Assembly: GCA_024180945.1 (NCBI GenBank)
Contig: JAKSGN010000003.1
Span: 2,108,001-2,172,000, forward strand
Source: Macrophomina tecta
Lineage: Eukaryota > Ascomycota > Dothideomycetes > Botryosphaeriales > Botryosphaeriaceae
Direction: 5' to 3'
DNA: 64,000 bases
Positions 10,972 through 20,410 of this stretch are shown here, piece after piece (the stretch's first letter is position 1; the number at the start of each line of letters is the position of its first letter). The position numbers and the translations under genes were made by a program. The notes beneath the pieces are model-generated. The model was not told the origin of the DNA and made no database searches. It saw only the letters and a list, made by a program, of their open reading frames with translations.

Positions 10972-13111
10972 ATGGCTCCCCTTGAGCAGCAGTGGGTCAT
11001 CGTCCAGCAGAAGACCTTTACCAAATGGTGAGTCGCTAGCCCCCCACTTGCCCTCCGCAGGCGCGCCCCGTTTCTGACGCGCCCACGCCTGCAGGCTGAA
11101 CAGCAAGATTTCCGTCCGCGGCCTGGTCATCAAGGACCTTTGTACCGACCTCTCCGACGGCACTCTCCTCATCCACCTGCTCGAGATCCTTTCTCAGGAA
11201 TCCCTCGGCAAATATGCCTCCAAGCCCAAGCTGCGCGTGCAAAAGTTCGAAAATGTCAACAAGGCGCTGGACTTTATTAAGGGGCGGAGTATTCAGCTGG
11301 TCAACATGGGCGCGGAGGATGTGGTAGACGGCAACCGCAAGATCATATTGGGCTTGATCTGGACCCTCATTCTCCGCTTCACCATCAGCGACATCTCCGA
11401 CCAGGGTCTCAGTGCGAAGGAGGGTTTGCTGCTTTGGTGTCAGAGGAAAACCGCCTGCTATGATGACGTCGAGGTCCGCGATTTCTCTTCAAGTTGGAAC
11501 GACGGCCTAGCTTTGTATGTCCATCAACTCTGGCATAGAATAGACTTCATTGGTATTAACAAAGACTCGCAGCTGCGCCTTGCTCGACATCCACCGCCCC
11601 GACCTTATCGACTATGACGCCCTTGACAAGAGCGACCACCACGGTAACATGAAGCTCGCCTTCGAGATCGCAAGCAACGAGATCGGTATCCCAGACCTTC
11701 TCGACGTCGAGGATGTGTGCGACGTTGCAAAGCCTGACGAGCGCTCTCTCATGACCTACATCGCCTATTGGTTCCACGCTTTCTCGCAAATGGAGAAGGT
11801 CGAGAACGCCGGCCGCCGCGTCGAGAAATTTGTGCAGAGCATGCAGGGTGCTTGGGAGATGCAGAACTCGTTCGAGCGTCGGATGCGGGAACTGCTGCGG
11901 CAGATTGCGGAGCAGAAGAAGGAGTGGGAGGAGGCAGTTTTCGACGGCACTTATGCCGATGCAAAGAATCAGGCAGGGCTTTTCACGAGCTACAGAAGAA
12001 CCAAGAAGAGGGAATGGGTCGCGGAGAAGTCTGATCTGGTCAGCCTTCTGGGCAACATCAAGACTAAGCTCAGCACCTACCGCCTGAGACCGTATACCCC
12101 CCCACCGGAGCTGAGCCTGGAAGCGCTTGACCAGGCCTGGGCCGGGCTGATGACGGCGGAACGGGCTAGGAGCTCGGTCATCAACGAGACGATCAGAGAG
12201 TAGGTTGCCCATTCCGCACATGCCAAGCCGGTCTAACAGTGAGCACAGTATAAAGAACGCTCTCCGTCGCTCATTTGCTGACAAGGCAAACGACCTCGCG
12301 CTCGCGCTCAATACTTTGTCTGTTTCTTTATCCGGACTCGAGGGTGACGTTGAAGATCAGCGGCAACATACGCAGAAGCTCAGCGAGAACCTGCAACCAT
12401 TGGATCAGTTCTTGGAAATAATTGCCGGCATCGACAAGCAATGTCAAGAAGCTAATATCGAGGAGAATGACTTCACAACCTACACTTACGACGAACTGGA
12501 CTACGAACTCAGTCTGGTCAAAGCCAGCGTCGCTAAGAAGCTAGCTTTCCTCGAGAACCAGATGGTCGCACGTAACATGACCAACCTCACACCCATCCAG
12601 CTCGAGGAATTCGAGTCTGTCTTCAGGCATTTCGACCGTGATATGAGTAACTCGTTGACAGAGTTAGAATTTTCGGCGGCGCTCGCCAGTCTGGGTCTTG
12701 TGTACGACGAGGAGGAGATGCACGAGCGGTTCATGGAGACCAGCGAGGGTAGCAACTACGTGTCTTTCGAGCAGTTTATTCGATTCATGGTCAGTGAGAC
12801 CGAGGATCAGAACAACGCGGAGCAGGTCTTCGAGAGTTTCAGGGAGGTTGCAGACGGCAAGGTATGTTTATTAGACTCTGCAAAAGAAGGTAAATGCTGA
12901 CCAGAGATAGCCGTACGTCACCGAGCTTGATCTCCGCCACTCGCTGGTACCGGACGAGATTATTGAAGACCTTATCAGGCAGATGCCGGAGCACAAGGGG
13001 CCTGACCTGCAGGAAGACCGCGAATTGCCCAAGTATGACTACGTTACTTACATGGAGAAATTCATCGGCGGCAGCCATGGAGCGGAACGGGCTAATGGCG
13101 ATGCATCTTAA
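10972..13111 (+). CDS. ain1: alpha-actinin (actin cross-linking protein)
   Basis: Five exons (10972-11027, 11095-11514, 11573-12199, 12249-12861, 12911-13111) give 638 residues. The ATG sits in a strong GCCACCATGG context. Two N-terminal calponin-homology domains form the actin-binding region (about 8-225; QKTFTKWLNSKI, GLIWTLILRF, LLLWCQRKT, DGLAFCALLDIHRPDLIDYD). A spectrin-like helical rod follows (about 240-490), then a C-terminal EF-hand pair (about 500-630; FDRDMSNSLTELEF is a near-canonical loop). The length and the short rod match fungal alpha-actinin (Ain1 in fission yeast), which bundles actin at the cytokinetic ring and in cortical networks. The exon phases all match. Confidence 0.93.
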
Positions 13112-13406
13112 GTTGAGAGTCGGTAATGGCGGGCGGGCCTGGTGTACATTCCATTCGCGGAGGGCGGCGCAAGGCGGTTTTCAGCTTTTGTAATGGGCGA
13201 CGGAGCATTGGATCGGCGTGGTGGGGATTCTGCGCCTTACGCCCTGATGCCATTGGGTATACTTTTTGAGCTTTCGAAGAGGCATTGTGGAGCCGGAAGA
13301 GTCTGTAATTAGCAGCAACGACGAAGCTTCCCGGCGCCCCGGCGTGACGGCGGGAGTGGTAGCGATTTATTATGAGCGTGCAGGATTATCTGGCGGCGTC
13401 GTGCTA
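13112..13406. other. 3' flank of alpha-actinin up to transposon
   Basis: About 295 bp with no gene. It ends with the TA target dinucleotide at 13405-13406 that borders the transposon. Confidence 0.6.
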
Positions 13407-13450
13407 ACGTATCCCACAAGCGAGCGTGCCACATAAGCGAGTGTGCCACC
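13407..13450. repeat. left terminal inverted repeat with internal direct repeat
   Basis: 44 bp starting ACGTATCCCACAAGCGAGCG. Inside it AAGCGAGCGTGCCAC and AAGCGAGTGTGCCAC form a 15-bp direct repeat with one difference. This is the arrangement of paired transposase binding sites in other mariner-like elements. Confidence 0.9.
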
Positions 13451-13525
13451 TTACCAAACCCAACCCACTTTAAGTACAAATAACTCTGCAACGTCCTGCA
13501 AAATCGACTATTTCTAATAGGTACG

Positions 13526-15175
13526 CTATTCTACAGTAGTTTCCGCACCTTTTTGACATGTACGAGAATTATGTCCAGTTTCGCCGCACTGCCCACATCG
13601 CCGTCGTTTTCTCGCTGGCCCCTCCGATTGCGCACCACTTTGGCGCGTTTCCCGCGAAATCTGTTGGTTAACAGCAGCTCCATCGATTAAATACTGCCCC
13701 TCCTGAACCGTAAGAGTCCCTCGCTTCTGAATCCGCTTTTTCTGCCGCTTTTTACGTCGCGTTGCGGCCTCGTTTGCCTTTTGAAGATTCGCGACTTCCG
13801 CCTGCAGAAGAACAGCCGAATGCGCCATCATTTGAGCCCCCTTAGCAAGCTGGTTCAGCGCATCGTTGATTGGCGTTGGTGAGCTGTTCTGATGCTTTGC
13901 AATCCGGTTCCTAATAAGCTCAGTCTGAGAGGCTAATTCAGCTGGGTTGTGCGGTGTTTGAGCGTCCCAAGTTATGGCCTCTGCCTGCGGGCGTGTCGGC
14001 GTCCGAAGCTTGACATCGAGCTTGGAAATCACGGCCTCTGGATCGAGCGGGACCAGTCCTGCGCCTCGGAACCCGCCTACGATATTCTGCTGCGTAAATG
14101 CGGCTTCGAACGCCGTTTTGAACGCAGGCAGAAACTCGAGCTTCGTGATGTGGTTGATGTGAGATCGCATCAGCTCTTCAACCTGCTTTCCGTACGCCTT
14201 CTTGAGAGGCGCAAAACAGCCTACATCGAGCGGCTGGAGGAGATGCGATGAATGCGCAGGCATGAAGAGCGTGATGATCTTGCGTTCCTGGCAGAACGCG
14301 TCGAATTCGGCCGAATTGTGGCTCGCGTGGCCGTCAAGAATCAGAAGTCGCCATGCTCCAGTTGTGCGATCCTTTGTGTGCTTTTCGAAGTGCTGCAGCC
14401 ACTGCAGACCAAGCTCGTTCGTCGTCCAGCCGTTTTCGCTTAATGCGATGACCCAATTGCCTGGTACGTCGTCGCTGTACCAAGCAGAAAGGTGGTGTTG
14501 TCCCTTGAAAATCACGAACGGCGGAATCGCCCAGCCCTCGGCGTTGACTCCCTGGATCACCGTAACCCACTCGCGATTGCCTGGCTGGACTGATTTGGGT
14601 CGAGCGCGTCGCTCCAATGCTGTGACAACCATTCCGGCTGCAATCATGCCCATGAGGAAGCCGGCTTCATCGAAGTTGTAGATGTCACCGTTCACGATCC
14701 CATACTTCGTGATAGTGTTCTGGACGAGCTGAAACCATTGCGTGATAAGCTCTGGGTCCTCGCATTTAGCTCGCTGATAGTCATACTTTCGATTCAGACG
14801 TGTTTTTAGCTCGGGAGTCCGTCTTACGAAGTTGGAGGGCCAGTTCTTGCCAACGGTACCTCCGGCGCGGTCGGCGAGTAGCTTATTTGCCATACCTTCA
14901 ACAGCACTTAATCGCGGCGGAAATCCTCGCGAATCTAGATCGAGGACACGTTTGACAAGAACTGATTCCTCGATATTAGTAAGCTTTCGAGAGTTGGGCG
15001 TGCAATCGCGTCGAGAAGGAATCCTGTCGCGTCGTCGCTTAAGGGTCATCCGATTAACGTTAAACGTCTTTGCAGCGAGCCGATTGCTTTGAATTTGGCC
15101 TTGATCGATAGCTTGCTTCGCTAAAGCTATCTGAGCTTCATGTAAGATGGATTGAGCGTGGGTTGGCTGATGCAT
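13526..15175 (-). CDS. Fot1/pogo transposase (DDE superfamily, CENP-B-like HTH)
   Basis: 549 residues, no intron and no internal stop. The N-terminus has a Psq-type helix-turn-helix (about 15-60) followed by a CENP-B-like HTH (about 65-130). The catalytic core shows the three acidic positions in YNFDEAGF, LILDGHASHNS and LLQPLDVGCFAPLKKAY, the DDD arrangement of pogo/Fot1. After a basic RRKKRQKKRIQKR segment, the C-terminus carries a CCHC zinc knuckle (CGQCGETGHNSRTC), an accessory nucleic-acid-binding module seen in some fungal elements of this group. The protein cuts and pastes its own element through the inverted repeats on either side. Full length and complete motifs make it likely functional. 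Confidence 0.93.
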   Translation of the reverse strand: MHQPTHAQSILHEAQIALAKQAIDQGQIQSNRLAAKTFNVNRMTLKRRRDRIPSRRDCTPNSRKLTNIEESVLVKRVLDLDSRGFPPRLSAVEGMANKLLADRAGGTVGKNWPSNFVRRTPELKTRLNRKYDYQRAKCEDPELITQWFQLVQNTITKYGIVNGDIYNFDEAGFLMGMIAAGMVVTALERRARPKSVQPGNREWVTVIQGVNAEGWAIPPFVIFKGQHHLSAWYSDDVPGNWVIALSENGWTTNELGLQWLQHFEKHTKDRTTGAWRLLILDGHASHNSAEFDAFCQERKIITLFMPAHSSHLLQPLDVGCFAPLKKAYGKQVEELMRSHINHITKLEFLPAFKTAFEAAFTQQNIVGGFRGAGLVPLDPEAVISKLDVKLRTPTRPQAEAITWDAQTPHNPAELASQTELIRNRIAKHQNSSPTPINDALNQLAKGAQMMAHSAVLLQAEVANLQKANEAATRRKKRQKKRIQKRGTLTVQEGQYLIDGAAVNQQISRETRQSGAQSEGPARKRRRCGQCGETGHNSRTCQKGAETTVE

Positions 15176-15212
15176 TGTTGGTTGAAGCTAGGGTGTCGCG
15201 TTTTCTTGGTTG

Positions 15213-15256
15213 GGTGGCACACTCGCTTGTGTGGCACGCTCGCTTGTGGGATACGT
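15213..15256. repeat. right terminal inverted repeat
   Basis: Reverse complement of the left repeat with one mismatch (CACAAGCG instead of CATAAGCG). It ends in ACGT next to the duplicated TA. Confidence 0.9.
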
Positions 15257-16053
15257 TATATTCGCGACGAAGTATTTCTGAAACGCGTCGCGGCGGCTGT
15301 GCGCCTACACGTCGCAGCCTGACGGAGGCGACAGCGCAGCGCGCGTCACGGTAGGGAACCAGGGGCTTGGGCGCAACGCATCAAGCTCCATTTGCTGCGC
15401 GAGGACGAGGGCGGGTGGGCTGAGGGCGGCGGCGGCGGCGGAGATCGCAATGGAGCGCGGGCGCATAGCCGCCGCACCAGTTGTCGGCGGCGATCGGTTA
15501 GGTAGCTGAAGTTCGAGAAGGACTGCGCTGTGCTGCGTGGGCGCGAGTAGTCTGCAACCACCGCTCCGCACTAGGGATGCCGCCCGCCTCGGCGACCCTG
15601 TCAAAACTTGAGCAACGCCCGCACGCGCTCACCTCTCCACTGTCCGTGCACTCGCTCACCCTGCTCGCTCGCTCGCTCAAAGCTCCGCCAAAGCGCCACA
15701 GCCAACGCTGCCCAAGCCTGCTTCCCCCCCGCCGGATCAGCAGCCCGCAGCATTGACTCGGTGCGAACAGCCGCCGTCGCGCGCATGAGCCTCACCGTAC
15801 TTCGCGCTCTCTAAAAGTCGCCTCCCCCCGCCCCTATACGCCTCCCTCTCGCTGGCCATAATTCCTCCCAAAGCATTCGCCTACGGCCCGCTCGCGCTGC
15901 TGCTTTTTTGTTTCCGGCACGCAGCTGCGGCGTCGAGTCGTCGATTGTCCCACCGAACCGCGGCCTGAGCGACCCCTCGACGTCGGGCAGGTACATTCTC
16001 CTCCTGACCCCGACAACACCACGCCTCCCACACGCCCGTAGGTGACGCCGACA
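15257..16053. promoter_or_regulatory. upstream region and 5' leader of the PAK kinase gene
   Basis: About 800 bp of GC-rich, C-rich sequence between the transposon and the kinase start. Open frames here are Ala/Arg/Ser-rich and overlap on both strands, so they are not counted as genes. The pyrimidine-rich stretch 15600-16050 fits a promoter and long 5' leader. Any older promoter elements have been pushed 1.85 kb away by the insertion. Confidence 0.5.
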
Positions 16054-18875
16054 ATGGCGTCTCACTCACAGCCGTAAGTTGCGCCCTTGTACCCTGCCCC
16101 TGGTCCGCCGCGCTTGCCTGCCGTCTCTCTGCTGCGGAGCCGTCACCCGCTTGCGTGCCTCCACCCACCGCACCCACCACCTCTCCTCCTGCGTCCAGTC
16201 CACCGCCGAGCATTTCCTACAATTATAATATTTATCGCGAGTTCCAAACGATCTTACACGCTGACTTCTAGATCCCATAGTATGTATTCCCGTGACCAGT
16301 TCATGAACCCTGGTCCCGCTCCCAGGCCCCCCGCAGACCGTCCGCGACTTGCTCTTACTCCTTCTACTCAAGGTCTACCTGGCAACATGTCTCAGATGAG
16401 CCTGAGCTCGCCCGGCCTCAATGGCGCAACCCCGATCCAGCGCCACAACACCGGAAACGAGAAGAGCGGCAAGGACAATATCATCAAAGATGGCTGGGCC
16501 AAGGTCAAGGAAGACGGCATGCTCAAAGGAATGTTTTGGAGTGAGAAGTACTTGGTTCTGAGAGAGTATCAGCTTGATTTTCTGAAGAGCAATAACTCGC
16601 CCAAGGTCTCGTTCACCATCTTCCTTCGCGATGTCACCAACATCCAGCGATCCGAAGACTACCCCTACTCTTTTGAGATTATCAGGACGGCTGCCACAGC
16701 TAGTAACGGCCAATCTCCACCACGAGACGGCCCCACGAAGCAACTGATTTGCAAGGTCGAGACGGATGACGAGGTATACGCATGGATTGATTCCATCTAC
16801 CAGCGCTGTCCCAGCATGGGCGGTGTCAGCAACCCTACCAACTTTACCCACAGAGTTCACGTCGGCTTCGATCCCACGAGCGGTGCTTTCGTCGGTTTGC
16901 CACAGGAGTGGGAGAGGCTCCTCACAGCCTCCGCCATCACCAAGGATGACTACCAGAAGAACCCCAAGGCGGTCCTCGAGGTTCTCGAGTTCTACACCGA
17001 GAAGCTCGTTAAGCGCGCTGAGGACCCCGCCCAGTTCTCCAGCCTCACCCCTACTCCTGGTGCCGAAGCTAACAAGCAGCTGACCGGATACTCTTCTAGC
17101 GGTGCTTCTGTCGCTGGTCCCCGCCCCGGCCCTCCCAACGGTTTCCAGCGTCAAGACAGCTACAGCACCGTCAAGTCGCAAGCTAGCGGGAACAGTCAGC
17201 AGTCCTACCAACAAGCACAGGCTGACGCTCGCCTTGAGGAGGAGAGGCGTCGCAGGAAGGAAGAGGAACGTAGACAGCGCGAGCGCGAAGAGCAGCGTCG
17301 TGAAGCTGAGAGGAGGGAGCGTGAAGAGCTTGCCGCCTACAATGCTTCTCTCCCCCAAAAGTCCGTACCGATGGCTAAGCAAGAGATCGGTGGTGGTTAC
17401 GACAGCAGAGACAACAGCCCCGCTCGTCCCCAGCAAGACCGCTACAATCCTTCTCGCGCGGCGCCGCCTGCACCTACCGGAAACAAACAACCTCCGGGAT
17501 CGCTCCGCCAGATGGCCGCCCAGCGTCCCGCTCCATCGGCTCCGAAGACACAGAACGGCTACCAGAGCAGCTCGCAGACGAAGATTCCGACCAAGCCCCA
17601 GCAGTCTTCGCAGCAGAGGTACCCCCCGGGACAAGGTTCAGGTCATACGCGTAGTCCTAACGGTGCTAGTAATAGTAGTCAGACGCGTAGTCCCGCCGCT
17701 CCCAAGCCCCTTAACATCGCGACCAAGCAGCCGACCGGTGCTCCCAAGAACGACGCTGTCAAGGCCGCTGAAGCCGCCCTTACGAAGAAGGAGGATGCTC
17801 CTCGCAAGGAAGTGCGCATGTCCGCGATGTCGGAGACGGAAGTCATGGCCAAGCTCCGCGAAGTTGTTTCCAAGGAGAAGCCGCTCGAGTCATACAACAA
17901 GCAGAAAAAGATCGGTCAAGGCGCTTCCGGCTCTGTCTATGTCGCCAGGATTCGTGAGAACGCTCCATCGCGGACTGCGCAGAGAGTTCTCGCCGAGAAC
18001 GGACCCCGGGCCCAGGTTGCCATCAAGCAGATGGATCTGCGCAACCAGCCCCGCAAGGAGCTGATCGTGAACGAGATTATCGTCATGAAAGACTCGGTTC
18101 ATCCTAACATTGTCAACTTCTTGGACGCTTTCCTGCAAGAAGAGGCTTCAGAGCTGTGGGTTGTCATGGAGTTTATGGAAGGTGGTGCATTGACGGATGT
18201 CATCGACAACAACCCCTCTATCAGCGAGGATCAAATTGCCACCATCTGTCTCGAGGTAAGAATTCACCATCGACATTAACAGCTTGTTACTCTGCTGACT
18301 GAAATTTTAGACTTGCAAGGGCCTTGAGCACCTGCACAACCAGAACATTATCCACCGTGATATCAAGAGTGACAATGTTCTTCTTGACGGCCGTGGCAAT
18401 GTCAAGATCAGTATGTTATTCCATGCATAGAGACAGGTGAACCGATACTAACGGACTTACAGCCGATTTCGGTTTCTGCGCCAAGCTCACCGAGCAGCGC
18501 AGTAAGCGCGCTACAATGGTCGGCACACCCTACTGGATGGCGCCGGAAGTCGTCAAGCAGAAGGAGTATGGCAGCAAGGTCGATATTTGGTCTCTCGGCA
18601 TCATGGCTATCGAAATGATCGAGTCCGAGCCCCCGTACCTGAACGAGGAGCCGCTCAAGGCGCTGTACTTGATCGCCACTAACGGAACTCCTCGCCTCAA
18701 GAAGCCGGAGAAGCTTTCAAAGGAGCTCAAGGCTTTCCTGAGCGTCTGTCTCTGCGTGGATGTCCGCTCTCGCGCCACTGCGAGTGAATTGCTCAGCCAC
18801 GAGTTCTTGAAGAATGGCTGCGGACTCTCGAGCTTGGCTTCGCTGCTTGCCTTCCGTAAGAGCAGTTCCCACTAG
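16054..18875 (+). CDS. cla4: p21-activated protein kinase, Cla4 type (PH-CRIB-kinase)
   Basis: Four exons (16054-16073, 16272-18255, 18311-18410, 18463-18875) give 838 residues. A tiny first exon (MASHSQ) is joined by a 198-nt intron to [11 protein letters not shown]; an alternative is to start at MYS, 16282. A PH domain (about 76-180) is followed by a CRIB motif (about 190-225; [15 protein letters not shown]) that binds Cdc42/Rac-GTP. Next come a Pro/Ser-rich linker and a charged coiled coil ([18 protein letters not shown]). The C-terminal kinase has [27 protein letters not shown] and GTPYWMAPE, so all catalytic residues are present. The PH domain identifies the Cla4 rather than the Ste20 branch. 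Family role: polarity, septin assembly, hyphal growth. A 419-codon antisense frame is a shadow of its codon bias. Confidence 0.93.
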
Positions 18876-20410
18876 ACGGGCGCGATTAATCTTTGTTTGG
18901 TTCCTATTTGACTGCCGTACTCTCGTTTAGGCAATGAGCCCAAGTCACATTCACACACGAAGTGAAGCCGCCGGCGCTCGTCTCAAATCGTCAGAGCTCA
19001 TCCAACTGCACGTTCGACGACACAATTGCGCGGAAAGGCCGAAGCTCCTGGTGATATAGACGACCGGCATACCCTTCGAGAGACCGGCCTTCCTTCCTCT
19101 CCAGAAAGTCTCGGAAAAAAGATGAAAGATACCCAGTTGCGACGAATTTCGCCTATTCTTCCCGCGTGTCCTCGACCAGAGATTCGAAGTCAGCGAGCGC
19201 GAAGCCAAGTACAAATTCACTCCTTCGGGCACGTTGGTTATTTTTCTCCCCTGCGTACGTTCTGCGTGCGTTCGAGCAAGCTGGCCGTTTAAGATTCTCC
19301 ATGTGTTTTTGTTTTCAGGCGATGAAGGCCTTGTTTTGCCGGGGTTGACCGTATGCTTTTCAATCTCTCCCTTCACTCGCAACGATGCATTTCGTCACGG
19401 GGCTCAAGTGGTGCATACATTTTGATATTCAGGGACGCGAAGAAAGAGATGTGTCAGCGTGGATGGTTGGACTGGGGTTGATATTGCTTTCTCTGTTCTG
19501 CGAGTCTATTTCATTTTCTGGGGGGCCACTGGCATGCACGGGCCTAACGAATGACTACCTACGGCTGTTATTTTGTCTGTTCTACTTCCAGGGAACTCCA
19601 TCGATTCCCGTCCTACTTTGAGGCCACTTGGTCGGGTCAGTCACGTGCAGCCCTTCGTTTCCGGGGATGACGGGATGTCGGCTGGTTTGCCATGCGAAGC
19701 ACTTGGCTATACCTCGCTACATCTATACCGCCGCTTTGGCTGACCAAATTGCAACCGGACAGGCGGCGACGACCCTTCGTCTACGGTGCGATTAAGAATG
19801 GGAATGGCGGACTGGACCCTGCGCTGGTGGTAGCACACGATAGACATGAATATACGGGAGTTTGAGATTGGGGAATTAATGCAGTTGAATACATCTTGCG
19901 TGCGTGTTCTGCAAATTTCTTGGAGAAGGGAATTGCAGGGTCGCTAAACGGACGGGACTGGGTCGAAGCAGCTATTCTTGTAATGAATCCAAGGTTCTGC
20001 TTATGGCAAGTTTGAAGCAATGTTTCAGGCGTTGGGGCTCTGAACGGCTACAGGCGTGACTCTTTTGTGGTTATGGTATCGACGACTCGCACTTGTATGC
20101 TGTCTTTGTCTCCGATGTGCGTGCAAGACCTACGTGGCGGGTCAATAGTGGTGTTCTTATTGTTGTGACGTCCCGCCGAATAAGACCGGAGTTTGGACGG
20201 AGGTGGATGGAGCCGAGGCGCGCAGGGGCACCACGCGCAACGTCACCGTTCCAGCTCGAGCTCCAGGCACCGTTTCTGCGGGCACGCCGCCGGCCTGTCA
20301 CCGTCCTCCACATCAATTTTCCCTATTTCCCTTCCCTTCGAGTGCACCGCGCCTTCTGGTCCTCCTCGATCCTTCTCCATCGGGCGCATCTCACTGCTCA
20401 TCGCTTCGCA
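18876..20410. other. 1.5-kb intergenic region
   Basis: This holds the 3' region of the PAK gene and the promoter of SEC12. Short frames (up to 143 codons) show no family resemblance. The SEC12 frame stays open upstream to 20093, but that extension has no Sec12-like features. Confidence 0.5.

Larger units (their letters stand above)
13407..15256 (-). mobile_element. Fot1/pogo-family DNA transposon, apparently intact
   Basis: The 1850-bp element has 44-bp terminal inverted repeats (13407-13450 and 15213-15256) that differ at a single position. It is flanked by a TA on each side (13405-13406 and 15257-15258), the target duplication expected for Tc1/mariner/pogo elements. One uninterrupted transposase gene fills it. 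Intact ends, a near-identical repeat pair and an open frame suggest recent insertion and possible current activity; that is inference. It sits about 0.8 kb upstream of the PAK kinase start codon. Confidence 0.93.

Noticed and set aside
15305..15604. 99-codon minus-strand frame beside the transposon
   Set aside because: GC-rich Ala/Pro/Ser composition, overlapped by other frames, lies in the PAK promoter.
16375..17634. 419-codon open frame on the minus strand
   Set aside because: It lies entirely antisense to the PAK kinase exon and has Arg/Leu-rich composition with no domain; it is a codon-bias shadow.
19170..19210. tRNA-like B-box (GATTCGAAGTC)
   Set aside because: No matching A box or cloverleaf could be formed around it.
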